Shown piece after piece: positions 16,691 through 25,407 of a stretch of DNA of 64,000 bases (position 1 is its first letter; each line of letters opens with the position of its first letter). Source of the stretch: Pedobacter cryoconitis (GTDB taxonomy: Bacteria; Bacteroidota; Bacteroidia; Sphingobacteriales; Sphingobacteriaceae); NCBI RefSeq assembly GCF_003259615.1, contig NZ_QLLR01000016.1:1-64000 (forward strand). Reading direction: 5' to 3'. Made by a program: the position numbers and the translations under genes. The notes beneath the pieces are model-generated. The model searched no databases. It had not been told where the DNA came from and saw nothing but the letters and a program-made list of their open reading frames with translations.

Positions 16691-17881
16691 TTAAGAGATT
16701 ACTTTCAATTCTTTTCCTACTTTAATGAAAGCGGCGATAGCTTTATCTAAATGATGTTGTTCATGACCTGCAGAAAGCTGTACTCTGATACGTGCTTTCC
16801 CCTGAGGAACAACAGGATAATAGAATCCAATCACATAAATACCTTCTTCCAGCATTTTTGCTGCAAATTCCTGTGCAAGTTTAGCGTCGTATAACATCAC
16901 CGGCACAATCGGGTGAATACCTTCTTTAATATCAAATCCGGCTGCTGTCATTTCCTGACGGAAATAAAGTGTATTGTGTTCTAATTTATCTCTTAGTGCT
17001 GTACTTTCATTTAAGAGTTCCAATACGGCAACTGAAGCACCGGCAATTGCAGGAGCCAGTGTATTAGAGAATAAATAAGGTCTTGAACGCTGACGAAGCA
17101 TGTCAATAATTTCTTTTTTCCCTGCTGTAAAACCGCCGGAAGCACCACCTAGTGCTTTACCTAAAGTACCTGTAATAATATCAATTCTATCAATTACGCC
17201 ACAGTGTTCATGTGTTCCTCTGCCTGTTTTCCCCATAAATCCGGAACAGTGAGATTCATCAATCATAACCAGTGCTTCATATTTATCTGCTAAATCACAG
17301 ATTTTATCCAATTGTGCAATGGTTCCATCCATAGAGAATGCGCCGTCTGTAACGATAATACGGTGACGGCAGGAAGCTGCTGCTTTAAGCTGCTCTTCCA
17401 GGTCTGCCATATCGCTATGTTTATAACGGAAACGTTTTGCTTTACACAAACGTACACCGTCAATGATAGAAGCGTGGTTCAGTTCGTCAGAGATAATGGC
17501 ATCCTGATCGTTGAACAAGGGTTCAAATACTCCTCCATTGGCATCAAAGGCTGCTGCATATAGTATAGTATCTTCTGTACCCAAGAATTCAGATAGTTTT
17601 TGCTCTAATTCTTTATGTACATCCTGAGTTCCACAGATAAAGCGGACAGATGACATTCCATAACCATATTTATCAATTGCAGCTTTCGCAGCAGCAGTTA
17701 CTCTTGGATCTGAAGACAAGCCCAGGTAGTTATTAGCGCAAAAATTCACCACTTCCTGACCAGTACTTACTTTGATATCAGCTCCCTGAGGTGTGATGAT
17801 TACTCTTTCCCGTTTGTATAATCCGTCTTTTTCTATTTGTTCTAATTCCTGTTGAAGAACAGGTTGCAGTGTTTTATACAT
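16691..17881 (-). CDS. kbl: Glycine C-acetyltransferase (2-amino-3-ketobutyrate CoA ligase)
   Basis: A 396-aa PLP enzyme of the alpha-oxoamine synthase family. It cleaves 2-amino-3-ketobutyrate with CoA to glycine and acetyl-CoA in threonine breakdown. Motifs include [28 protein letters not shown], the [15 protein letters not shown] block and the PLP lysine in GTLGKALGG (about 243). The [14 protein letters not shown] wording favours Kbl over BioF or HemA. No tdh gene is adjacent. A TAACTTTG -7 box lies about 23 nt upstream and a strong terminator follows. Confidence 0.92.
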   Translation of the reverse strand: MYKTLQPVLQQELEQIEKDGLYKRERVIITPQGADIKVSTGQEVVNFCANNYLGLSSDPRVTAAAKAAIDKYGYGMSSVRFICGTQDVHKELEQKLSEFLGTEDTILYAAAFDANGGVFEPLFNDQDAIISDELNHASIIDGVRLCKAKRFRYKHSDMADLEEQLKAAASCRHRIIVTDGAFSMDGTIAQLDKICDLADKYEALVMIDESHCSGFMGKTGRGTHEHCGVIDRIDIITGTLGKALGGASGGFTAGKKEIIDMLRQRSRPYLFSNTLAPAIAGASVAVLELLNESTALRDKLEHNTLYFRQEMTAAGFDIKEGIHPIVPVMLYDAKLAQEFAAKMLEEGIYVIGFYYPVVPQGKARIRVQLSAGHEQHHLDKAIAAFIKVGKELKVIS

Positions 17882-17904
17882 ATATGCTAGTTATTTGATG
17901 CTTC

Positions 17905-17912
17905 CAAAGTTA
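17905..17912 (-). promoter_or_regulatory. Candidate -7 box of kbl
   Basis: The minus strand reads TAACTTTG, an exact TAnnTTTG match, 23 nt before the kbl ATG. Confidence 0.45.
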
Positions 17913-17995
17913 TAAAAATATCAATTTAGAAGCCTTTTAATTTTAGCCTTCTCCTATAATCACTAATTAAATTTCCAATTGATCAGGCTTAATGG

Positions 17996-18032
17996 TTATT
18001 TCGGACACTAATTCTTAAGAATGTCCGAATAA
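17996..18032. promoter_or_regulatory. Nested palindromic operator candidate
   Basis: TTATTTCGGACA (17996-18007) and TGTCCGAATAA (18022-18032) form an inverted repeat that encloses a separate 12-bp palindrome ATTCTTAAGAAT (18011-18022). The site lies in the divergent region between kbl and the LexA-like regulator gene, about 125 bp before the latter's start. It is the best candidate binding site for that regulator. Confidence 0.55.
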
Positions 18033-18157
18033 TAATTCAGGCAGCATACTTTAAAAGAATTTTATTTCGTATCTTGCAATAAATTATAAAGTAAGGATAA
18101 TTTAGCTTAACTTTATAATCTGCATTAAATTAACAATTAATTATCCCAATTAGATAA

Positions 18158-18844
18158 ATGACTGATAATCAAAGACAATATTTCGGACCCAGATTGAAAG
18201 AAATCCGGTTAGCAAAGAAAATGACGCTTCAGGAATTCTATAGCCCGATAGCTAAACACGTAAACAACTTCTCGCCTATAGAAAATGGCTCGAGAATGAT
18301 AGGTAAAAGGCTGTCAGAGGATGTGATAAAACATTATCATATCAATGAAAACTGGCTGGCCACTGGTGTGGGGAAAATATATTCAATAGACGAACTGCTT
18401 AAAGAAACCAATAGCTTAAACACAGCACCAGAAGAAGGTGTTCCTTTTATTAATGTAAATCCTTCAGATTTTGCCTCCGGGGAACTTAATTTTTTAAAGG
18501 AGAAGCCCGAATATTATGTGAACTTCCGTCCTTTTAATGATTGTGATGCTTATCTTCCGGTCTATGGAGACAGTATGTACCCAAAGTATTCAAGCGGGGA
18601 AATAATAGCCATCAGAGAGGTTGTGAACAAAGACATTATCCAATGGGGAGAAGCCTATTTGATCATGGCAGACGAAAGTGCGAACAATATTACAACTGTA
18701 AAATTACTGTTTGAGCACGCTATTCCGGGTAAGATTGTACTGCGCGCAGCGAACACAGACTATAAAGGAGATACGATTCTGGATAAGCAGTCGATTAACC
18801 GGTTATTCATTGTCAAAGGGAAGATTACCAGAAATCAGCTATAG
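18158..18844 (+). CDS. HTH / S24 peptidase-like (LexA/CI-like) regulator
   Basis: A 228-aa two-domain regulator. Residues about 8-68 are an XRE-type helix-turn-helix (PRLKEIRLAKKMTLQEF...FSPIENGSR). Residues about 125-222 form an S24 LexA-fold domain: S139 in YGDSMYP is the catalytic Ser and K182 in ITTVKLLF the catalytic Lys. Such proteins are CI/LexA-type repressors that self-cleave on DNA damage, or HTH regulators that keep the fold without cleavage; a clear Ala-Gly or Cys-Gly cleavage site in the linker was not obvious. No phage genes surround it, so it looks like a chromosomal regulator. A large palindrome lies upstream. Confidence 0.82.
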   Translation: MTDNQRQYFGPRLKEIRLAKKMTLQEFYSPIAKHVNNFSPIENGSRMIGKRLSEDVIKHYHINENWLATGVGKIYSIDELLKETNSLNTAPEEGVPFINVNPSDFASGELNFLKEKPEYYVNFRPFNDCDAYLPVYGDSMYPKYSSGEIIAIREVVNKDIIQWGEAYLIMADESANNITTVKLLFEHAIPGKIVLRAANTDYKGDTILDKQSINRLFIVKGKITRNQL

Positions 18845-18910
18845 GATGAATCATGGCTGTATTTGAGATTAAGGGACAGTTGTCTCCCAACCGTTCGCAG
18901 AGAATTATTG

Positions 18911-18918
18911 TATCTTTG
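18911..18918 (+). promoter_or_regulatory. Candidate -7 box of map
   Basis: TATCTTTG, an exact TAnnTTTG element, lies 31 nt before the map ATG. No clear -33 TTG at 19-21 nt. Confidence 0.5.
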
Positions 18919-18949
18919 TCTGTATATTTTTAACTAAAAAAAAGACTAT

Positions 18950-19708
18950 ATGTCAATCACATCAGCAGATGAATTATTAGGGATGCAGCGGGTAAGTGAT
19001 GCTGTTGCAAACACACTCAGACAAATGCGTGAATTCGCTCAACCCGGCATATCAACTAAAGAACTGGATGAATTCGGAGGAAAAATACTAGCTGGTTATG
19101 GCGCGAAGTCCGCTCCAAAACTAACTTATGGATTTCCGGGATGGACTTGTATCAGTATTAATAACGAGGCTGCGCATGGTATTCCTTCTGAGGAAAAGAT
19201 ACTTGCAGATGGCGACCTGGTTAATATAGATGTCTCAGCTGAACTGAATGGGTTTTGGGCAGACAATGGAGGTTCTTTTGTATTGGGAGACGATATAAAT
19301 AATCATCAGCCATTAGTGGATGCTTCGAAAGACATCCTTTATAAAGCAATCAGCAAGATTAAAGGTGGGGTTAAGATTGCCGATATTGGCAGGTTGATAG
19401 AAACTGAGGCAAGGAAACATGGTTTTACTGTAATCCGTAATTTAGCTGGTCATGGTGTTGGCCGTAGTCTGCATGAATCTCCGGACTGCATTTTGAACTG
19501 CTACGATAAATACAATACCCAGAGGTTTAAGAAAAACTCAACGGTAGCTATAGAAACTTTTATCGCCACAACCTCCAACATGGCTATTGAGCAGGCAGAC
19601 GGCTGGACATTAAAAGGAAATAAAGGCGGCTTTGTAGCGCAGCATGAGCATACGATATTAGTAACTGATGGGGTCCCTGAAATTCTGACCAGCGCTAATA
19701 AAATATAA
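18950..19708 (+). CDS. map: Type I methionine aminopeptidase
   Basis: A 252-aa cytosolic metalloprotease removing initiator Met. The five metal ligands are all present: D94 (NIDVSAEL), D105 (FWADNGGSF), H168 (GHGVGR), E202 (VAIETF) and E233 (AQHEHT), with the substrate His H76 in AAHGIP. It lacks an N-terminal zinc-finger extension. The sequence departs from the housekeeping form at several usually invariant places (GWTCISIN for YPKSVCTSVN, ADNGGSF for GDSAxTF), so it may be a second, accessory paralogue. A strong terminator follows. Confidence 0.9.
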   Translation: MSITSADELLGMQRVSDAVANTLRQMREFAQPGISTKELDEFGGKILAGYGAKSAPKLTYGFPGWTCISINNEAAHGIPSEEKILADGDLVNIDVSAELNGFWADNGGSFVLGDDINNHQPLVDASKDILYKAISKIKGGVKIADIGRLIETEARKHGFTVIRNLAGHGVGRSLHESPDCILNCYDKYNTQRFKKNSTVAIETFIATTSNMAIEQADGWTLKGNKGGFVAQHEHTILVTDGVPEILTSANKI

Positions 19709-19724
19709 TTAAATTATTCAGGAG

Positions 19725-19760
19725 AAAAGAGGGGCACTTCAGCAGGGGTGCCCCTCTTTT
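19725..19760 (+). terminator. Terminator after map
   Basis: AAAAGAGGGGCAC (19725-19737) pairs with GTGCCCCTCTTTT (19748-19760), followed by more T residues. It is a classical intrinsic terminator. Confidence 0.93.
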
Positions 19761-19839
19761 TTTTGTGAAATTCAGTATTAATTAACTAAATTAATGGCAC
19801 TAAAATAAAATTACTCTTATCAATCTCATACAAGGGCTT

Positions 19840-20292
19840 ATGGTAGCGAAACATGTCATCCTGGTTTTCTTAACAACATTCACATTAATTTCCTGTCACA
19901 GTGCAAATCATAAAAATATGGAGCCCATTAACAATGAAAAACTTGTAAGAGTTTATTTTGAACATTTCAATAAGCATGACTGGGTAAAAATGGCCGATAT
20001 ATATGCTGAAACTGCATTGTTCAAAGACCCCTCTTTAGGAAAAGGAGTTGTAACACAAAAAAGAGAACAGACTGTAAAAAAATATAGTGAGCTAAGTCAG
20101 CAGTTTCCGGATGTCAAAGACAGCATATTGAATATTTATCCTTCAGGAGATAAAAATATAATTGTAGAATTTGTTTCAAGCGGAACAGCACCCGATAATT
20201 CTAAATTTGAATTGCCAATTTGTACGATCTTCACAATTGAAAATGGGTTAATTACCAAGGATTTCACTTATTATGATAATTCTCAGGAATAA
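19840..20292 (+). CDS. SnoaL/NTF2-like lipoprotein
   Basis: A 150-aa exported lipoprotein with signal peptide and lipobox TLISC (lipidated Cys at 19). The mature part has an NTF2-like cone fold pattern: helix NEKLVRVYFEHFNKHDWVKMADIYAE, then ALFKDPSLG and strand regions NIIVEFVSSG and PICTIFTIENGLITK. Family members include SnoaL cyclases, ketosteroid isomerases and many binding-only proteins, so no reaction can be assigned. It is a single gene with a terminator 50 nt after its stop. Confidence 0.72.
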   Translation: MVAKHVILVFLTTFTLISCHSANHKNMEPINNEKLVRVYFEHFNKHDWVKMADIYAETALFKDPSLGKGVVTQKREQTVKKYSELSQQFPDVKDSILNIYPSGDKNIIVEFVSSGTAPDNSKFELPICTIFTIENGLITKDFTYYDNSQE

Positions 20293-20342
20293 TAGCTAAT
20301 TCCCGGGAGTAATAGTTTAATTAAGAACAGACCAAAAACAAG

Positions 20343-20374
20343 AAAGGGATGTTCCATCCAGACACATCCCTTTT
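20343..20374 (+). terminator. Terminator after the SnoaL lipoprotein gene
   Basis: AAAGGGATGT (20343-20352) pairs with ACATCCCTTT (20364-20373), with a T-rich tail. The rest of the 20293-20723 gap holds one further inverted repeat and otherwise nothing I can name. Confidence 0.82.
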
Positions 20375-20414
20375 CTAACCAAATATAAACCTGTATGAAC
20401 GGGTTTTTCTTTTC

Positions 20415-20433
20415 TGTATCTGAAACAGATACA
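20415..20433. repeat. 8-bp inverted repeat with 3-nt spacer
   Basis: TGTATCTG-AAA-CAGATACA lies between the convergent SnoaL lipoprotein and bestrophin genes. It has no T tail and resembles a protein-binding dyad more than a terminator, but no promoter is beside it. Confidence 0.5.
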
Positions 20434-20723
20434 CAGTATTATCTATCTAAAAATTGAGCCAGTTTAAGAAAAGACTTATTTCTTATATATTATAGGGGAA
20501 ACATCCACTAACTGACCTGATTATGAACATATTCGTATGATTATGAAGTCTAAATGACCTGTTTACTACTCAAATATCACGAAAACAATCAGTTCCTATC
20601 TAATAATTAACAATTTTTAACAATAGCCTGATACCAATTGCAATTACTATAGGAAATCGAAGAATTAAACGCTGCTCAAAACCAATTATTGTGATTATTA
20701 TACAGAAATAGCACGTAATGACA

Positions 20724-21638
20724 CTAATTCAATATATAATCCTTTTCAGGTATTGGTGTTTTAAGTTCACGCTCAGAAAGTTCCAGTAAAGTATTTTCTA
20801 TCATCCTGCAAAGTGAGTTTAAAGCAAGATCGTTGGGTTCTAATCCAAAAGGGTCTTCCAGTTCATCTGCTACCGCTTCTAAAGCCACAAAAGTATAGGC
20901 TATAAAAGAAACAATAACGGGCATCATCCAGCCTAAACTATCTACAAAACCAAATGGCAGTAAGAAACAGTAGATGTAAACAGTGCGGTGGAGCAATACT
21001 TTATAAGTGTAGGGGATTGGGGTACTGGCAATCCGCTCGCATCCACCAAGAATATTTGATAGTTCACTTAAATTCTGGTCAAAACTGACTGTAAGAATAG
21101 AATCAAGATCACCCTTTAGTCTATGCTTCCTGATCCAAAACCCCATTTCCTTAATCAACATAGCAGGTTTGTATATTGCAGGTTTCAATTTATCAGCTAA
21201 GCCTGCTCCCGAGATTTCAGCAATATCATTTGTAGCATCTGTATGACGTAATTGATGCTTCAGCGCATAAGTAAATGAAATCATCAAATCGACAAAGGTG
21301 TTGACTTCCTCTGTATTTGCTGTTTGAGACAGGGTCTGCGCTTGCCTGGTCAGGGAACGCGTAGTATTCAATAAAGAACCCCACAATTTTCTGCCTTCCC
21401 AAAACCGATCATAACTCACATTATTTCTAAAACCAAAGAAAATAGCCAGTGCAATTCCAAAAAGTGTGAACGGGCCCGGATTCAACTGTATTTTATAGTT
21501 AAAGAATGAGCCTCGAAAATAGACGATGACAATAGAGATCAGCAACAAAAGCAATAATCGAAAGAGAATCTGAGGTAAGACAGATCCTTTCCAGATGAAA
21601 AGCATTCTTAGCCAGTTTTCCTTTTTCCTGATGATCAT
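20724..21638 (-). CDS. Bestrophin-family anion channel
   Basis: A 304-aa inner-membrane protein of the bestrophin (UPF0187/YneE) family, pentameric channels for chloride or other monovalent ions. Hydrophobic segments lie at about 20-43 and 57-72, and again near 210-255. The family signature NNVSYDRFWEGRKLWGSL (72-89) and the late EDPFGLEPNDLAL block are clear. It begins 20 nt after the SulP transporter gene on the same strand, so the pair probably forms an operon for anion (bicarbonate, sulphate or chloride) handling; the ion is not readable. Confidence 0.87.
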   Translation of the reverse strand: MIIRKKENWLRMLFIWKGSVLPQILFRLLLLLLISIVIVYFRGSFFNYKIQLNPGPFTLFGIALAIFFGFRNNVSYDRFWEGRKLWGSLLNTTRSLTRQAQTLSQTANTEEVNTFVDLMISFTYALKHQLRHTDATNDIAEISGAGLADKLKPAIYKPAMLIKEMGFWIRKHRLKGDLDSILTVSFDQNLSELSNILGGCERIASTPIPYTYKVLLHRTVYIYCFLLPFGFVDSLGWMMPVIVSFIAYTFVALEAVADELEDPFGLEPNDLALNSLCRMIENTLLELSERELKTPIPEKDYILN

Positions 21639-21658
21639 AAGTTCCGGTTTTAATTTTT

Positions 21659-23197
21659 CTATTTTCTATCTGTTGCAATGAGGTAATTTGGGTCTTCCAG
21701 AATATTAACTTCAATTACTGCGGCTGCATCTTGTAACAAACGTCTGCAATCTGCACTTAAGTGTCGCAATTGCAAAGTTTTGTTGGCTTCAAAGTACCTT
21801 TTTGTTAATTTATGAATAGCATCTATGGCCGACATATCAGCTATTCTGCTTTCTTTAAAATCTATAATGATATGCGCCGGATCTGAAGAAATATCAAACT
21901 GTTCATTGAATGTACTCACCGATCCGAAAAATAAAGGACCAAATAGCTCATAATGAACCGCCCCGTTTTGATCTGTATATTTATTGACACGCATACGTTT
22001 TGAACTCTCCCAGGCGAAAACGAGTGCTGAAATGATTACCCCAATCAACACGGCCAATGCCAGGTTGTGCAGCCAAACTGTAATCCCGGCAACCAGTATC
22101 CCTACAAAAATATCCTGTTTGGGCATTTTGTTTATAATCCTGAAACTCATCCATTCAAAGGTGCCTATTGCAACCATAATCATCACCCCTACCAGTGCTG
22201 CCATAGGTACTCTTTCAATAATTGGTGCTCCCCAGATAATGATGACAAGAATAGTAAGCGCAGCAACAATACCCGACAAACGTGCCCTTGATCCTGCCGA
22301 AAGATTAACCAGGGTTTGGGCAATCATCGGGCAACCGCCCATTCCAAAAAAGAAGCCGTTTAGCATATTAGCCCCGCCCTGAGCGATACATTCCTTACTG
22401 CTGTTCCCTTTTGTTTCAGTAATTTCATCTACCAGGTTCAGTGTAAGCAGCCCCTCTGTTAGTCCTACACCTGCCATAATCAGTGCAAATGGAAAGATTA
22501 TACTTAGCGTATGCAGATTGAAGGGAACCGAAGGAATATGAAAAGGAGGAAAACCACCACTTACTGCAGCAATATTTCTTACAATTTTAGTGTCAATACC
22601 TAATGTCAATACGATAATAAATACAACAATTATAGCGACAAGTGAGGAAGGAACAGCTTTGGTAAGTTTAGGTAATAAAACTACAATAGCTATAGTCAAA
22701 GCAACCAAACCAAGCATAATCCAAAGTGGATTACCAGAGAGCCATGCTGAATGTCCATTGACTACAGTTTTGAACTGCTCTATCTGCGACATAAAAATAA
22801 TAATAGCCAGACCGTTTACAAAACCAAACATGACGGGCTGAGGAACAAGCCTGATAAATTTACCCAGCTTAAAAATCCCTACCAATATTTGAAATACTCC
22901 AGCCAATGCAACCGCAGCAAAAACATATTCTATACCCTGAGATTTCATCAGCGCAATCAACACAATTACTGTAGCACCTGCACCTCCTGAAACCATTCCC
23001 GGCCTGCCGCCAAAAACAGCTGTAACCAATCCCATAATAAAGGCAGCATATAAGCCTGCCAGGGGAGGAAATCCACCAAGAATAGCAAAGGACAGGGATT
23101 CGGGTATCATGGTCATAGCGACCGTTAAACCAGCAAGAATTTCTACTTTATAATCAATCTTTTGGGTAAAGTCGAAAAGATTTAGTTTTGACATCAT
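21659..23197 (-). CDS. SulP-family anion transporter
   Basis: A 512-aa inner-membrane transporter of the SLC26/SulP family, with about 12-14 hydrophobic segments (residues about 20-400) and a cytosolic STAS domain (about 425-505; HIIIDFKESRIADMSAIDAI). The GLYAAFIMGLVTAVFGGRPG and GGCPMIAQTLVN motifs are typical. Family members carry sulphate, bicarbonate or other anions. It heads an operon with the bestrophin gene. A perfect TAGCTTTG box lies 7 nt before its ATG. Confidence 0.92.
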   Translation of the reverse strand: MMSKLNLFDFTQKIDYKVEILAGLTVAMTMIPESLSFAILGGFPPLAGLYAAFIMGLVTAVFGGRPGMVSGGAGATVIVLIALMKSQGIEYVFAAVALAGVFQILVGIFKLGKFIRLVPQPVMFGFVNGLAIIIFMSQIEQFKTVVNGHSAWLSGNPLWIMLGLVALTIAIVVLLPKLTKAVPSSLVAIIVVFIIVLTLGIDTKIVRNIAAVSGGFPPFHIPSVPFNLHTLSIIFPFALIMAGVGLTEGLLTLNLVDEITETKGNSSKECIAQGGANMLNGFFFGMGGCPMIAQTLVNLSAGSRARLSGIVAALTILVIIIWGAPIIERVPMAALVGVMIMVAIGTFEWMSFRIINKMPKQDIFVGILVAGITVWLHNLALAVLIGVIISALVFAWESSKRMRVNKYTDQNGAVHYELFGPLFFGSVSTFNEQFDISSDPAHIIIDFKESRIADMSAIDAIHKLTKRYFEANKTLQLRHLSADCRRLLQDAAAVIEVNILEDPNYLIATDRK

Positions 23198-23204
23198 TAT
23201 AGGT

Positions 23205-23212
23205 CAAAGCTA
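23205..23212 (-). promoter_or_regulatory. Candidate -7 box of the SulP operon
   Basis: The minus strand reads TAGCTTTG with 7 nt between it and the SulP ATG. Confidence 0.42.
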
Positions 23213-23337
23213 ATCAATAAAATTAAAATGAACAGGCGATAGCCTTTCAAGATTAAGGAAAGCAGGAAAAATTATAGAAGACAATTGTATTGCTCAGAAA
23301 TGAGTTTTTTGTCTTGCAAGAGCGATATGCTGCGTGT

Positions 23338-23373
23338 AGTAAAACCTGCCATTAAAAAATGGCAGGTTTTACT
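23338..23373 (-). terminator. 16-bp perfect hairpin terminator
   Basis: AGTAAAACCTGCCATT (23338-23353) and AATGGCAGGTTTTACT (23358-23373) enclose a 4-nt loop. One arm includes the stop codon of the 44-aa ORF at 23369-23503, so termination follows directly on the end of that small gene. Confidence 0.85.
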
Positions 23374-23503
23374 TAATGACTTTAGTAGCCTGATTATGTG
23401 TATTCGGGTTGTGATTTTTTTTCTTGGTGATTTTGTAAGTTCCTAAAATAAGCATCGAAGCTGCTACAACAGTAAAAAGGAAATAAAATGATCTCTTATC
23501 CAT
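23369..23503 (-). CDS. 44-aa single-pass membrane protein
   Basis: A frame from the ATG at 23501-23503 encodes MDKRSFYFLFTVVAASMLIL followed by a strongly basic tail (GTYKITKKKNHNP...). The first 22 residues form one transmembrane helix or an uncleaved signal anchor, and the tail would face the cytoplasm. The stop codon lies inside the arm of a strong terminator, an arrangement expected for a real small gene. It is isolated between obgE and the SulP gene in an otherwise empty 486-bp gap. No family was recognised. Confidence 0.5.
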   Translation of the reverse strand: MDKRSFYFLFTVVAASMLILGTYKITKKKNHNPNTHNQATKVIK

Positions 23504-23683
23504 ACATTAAAAATTTAAATTGAAGATGTGCAAAACCTGTGCCTATAATTATTTGCAGGAGAAATTCTATTCTGAATGAGAAGCGGAAGAATTTAGAAGA
23601 GCAAATGGTAAGGCACTGATTGTTAACCCTAATTTAAAAATAATTAAGAATAATAACAAATAATTCAACAAAAATCAGAAAAT

Positions 23684-24706
23684 TTATTTTGGTAAAGGAG
23701 AGGTCTGATCAGCATCAATCGCTTGCCAAATCATATCCTTTAACTCTACAAGCCCTTTTTGTGCAACTGAAGAAATAAATACTGAAGGAATATTTGCAGG
23801 AAGATCTTTCTTAATTTCTGCGACCAGCTCATCATCCAGCATATCAGATTTAGTGATCGCCAGTAAATGAGGTTTTTGCATTAACTCCGGATTATAGTCA
23901 AGCAATTCTGATTTAAGAATTTCGTACTCTTCTGTGATCGTTCTGTTGGTATCTGCAGGAACCATAAATAAAAGGACAGAGTTACGCTCAATATGACGTA
24001 AGAAACGGTATCCTAAACCTTTTCCTTTAGATGCACCTTCAATAATACCTGGAATATCAGCCATCACGAATGATTTATTCGCACGGTAAGATACAATGCC
24101 CAGGTTAGGGACAAGCGTTGTAAAAGGATAGTCAGCAATTTCAGGCTTAGCAGCTGAAACCACAGAAAGTAATGTAGATTTTCCAGCATTAGGAAATCCT
24201 ACTAAACCAACGTCAGCTAAAACTTTTAATTCAAGTACAACCCATTGTTCGGTACCTGATTCTCCAGGTTGTGCGAAACGTGGTGTTTGTAAGGTAGAAG
24301 TTTTAAAATGCCAGTTTCCAAGACCTCCCCTGCCTCCTGCAGTCAGGATTTCAGTTTGTCCGTCTTCGGTAATTTCAAAAAGATCTTCTCCGGTTTCAGC
24401 ATCTTTAGCGATAGTCCCCAGGGGAACATCAAGATATTCGTCTTTACCAGATTTACCTGTACTGGTAGAACTTGAACCAGGTCCGCCATCGGTAGCAAGA
24501 ATGTGCTTGCGGTATTTTAAGTGTAAAAGGGTCCAGAACTGGGCGTTGCCTCTCAGGATAATATGTCCGCCTCTACCACCATCACCACCATCCGGACCAC
24601 CTGTTGAGGTCATCTTATCACGGTGTAAATGCGAAGATCCTGACCCTCCTTTTCCTGAACGGCAGCATATCTTAACATAATCTACAAAATTCGAACCCTG
24701 TGACAT
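23684..24706 (-). CDS. obgE: GTPase Obg/CgtA
   Basis: A 340-aa essential GTPase that acts in 50S ribosome assembly and stress control. The N-terminal Gly-rich Obg fold (about 3-158, with [12 protein letters not shown]) precedes the G domain: G1 [11 protein letters not shown], switch region [12 protein letters not shown]3 [10 protein letters not shown], and G4 at TKSD. The variable C-terminal OCT domain is absent, as is normal for short bacterial Obg proteins. It is downstream of adk, with a terminator between them. Confidence 0.95.
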   Translation of the reverse strand: MSQGSNFVDYVKICCRSGKGGSGSSHLHRDKMTSTGGPDGGDGGRGGHIILRGNAQFWTLLHLKYRKHILATDGGPGSSSTSTGKSGKDEYLDVPLGTIAKDAETGEDLFEITEDGQTEILTAGGRGGLGNWHFKTSTLQTPRFAQPGESGTEQWVVLELKVLADVGLVGFPNAGKSTLLSVVSAAKPEIADYPFTTLVPNLGIVSYRANKSFVMADIPGIIEGASKGKGLGYRFLRHIERNSVLLFMVPADTNRTITEEYEILKSELLDYNPELMQKPHLLAITKSDMLDDELVAEIKKDLPANIPSVFISSVAQKGLVELKDMIWQAIDADQTSPLPK

Positions 24707-24733
24707 AACCTTTTATTTTTTCTTACCAATAAA

Positions 24734-24767
24734 AATAGCGGGAAGAACTTACATCCGTCCCGCTATT
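24734..24767 (-). terminator. Terminator after adk
   Basis: AATAGCGGGA (24734-24743) pairs with TCCCGCTATT (24758-24767); on the minus strand a TTTTTATTGG tail follows. It lies between the adk stop and the obgE start. Confidence 0.85.
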
Positions 24768-24783
24768 CATTATATTATTTTAA

Positions 24784-25353
24784 TTAATATTTATCAAGCA
24801 CCCCGCACAATTCAGCAAAGATTTCATCAATCTTACCGATGCCGTTCACTTTTCTTAACTTGTTCTGTGCTTCATAATAAGGCAAAACATGAATTGTTTT
24901 GCTAAAATACTCATCAATACGCTTTTGTAATTTGTCTGCATGATCGTCAACTCTGTTAGTTAATTTCTGACGTTCGGCAATCCGTTTTGTCAGTTCAACC
25001 TGGTCAACGTCTAATGCAATTACAACTGCGATAGAACTTCCTTTACTCACTAAAAACTCATCTAATGCTGCTGCCTGAGCTACTGTTCTCGGGAAACCGT
25101 CAAAGATAAATCCCTTAGCTTCAGGATTTTTATCTACTTCTTCTTCCAGCATAGCAATCGTAATCTCATCGGGAACAAGCTGTCCGTCTGCGATAAGCGC
25201 GCTTACTTGTTGACCAAGCGGGCTTTGATTTGTGATATGTGCTCTGAAAAGATCACCTGTAGAAATATGTATCAATTGATAACGATCAATCAATTTTTGT
25301 GATTGGGTGCCTTTACCTGCACCCGGTGGGCCAAAGAGAACAAAATTTAGCAT
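24784..25353 (-). CDS. adk: Adenylate kinase
   Basis: A 189-aa enzyme balancing ATP, ADP and AMP. P-loop GPPGAGKGTQ (8-17), AMP site STGDLFRAH, GFIFDGFPRTVAQA and the Arg-rich AERQKLTNRVDDH lid are all present. The lid is the short form without the zinc-binding Cys set, as in many Bacteroidota. The usual neighbour hpt is not upstream here. A long leader is possible, since a TATATTTG element lies about 325 nt upstream. Confidence 0.95.
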   Translation of the reverse strand: MLNFVLFGPPGAGKGTQSQKLIDRYQLIHISTGDLFRAHITNQSPLGQQVSALIADGQLVPDEITIAMLEEEVDKNPEAKGFIFDGFPRTVAQAAALDEFLVSKGSSIAVVIALDVDQVELTKRIAERQKLTNRVDDHADKLQKRIDEYFSKTIHVLPYYEAQNKLRKVNGIGKIDEIFAELCGVLDKY

Positions 25354-25374
25354 TTGGGTTGTCTTTAAAATTTT

Positions 25375-25407
25375 AAAAGCCTTTCCGCAATTGACAGTAA
25401 GGCTTTT
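25375..25407 (-). terminator. Hairpin between the MFS locus and adk
   Basis: AAAAGCCTT (25375-25383) pairs with AAGGCTTTT (25399-25407) over a 15-nt loop, with T-rich sequence on both sides. It ends 21 nt before the adk start, so it may be an upstream terminator or a control hairpin in the adk leader. Confidence 0.6.
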
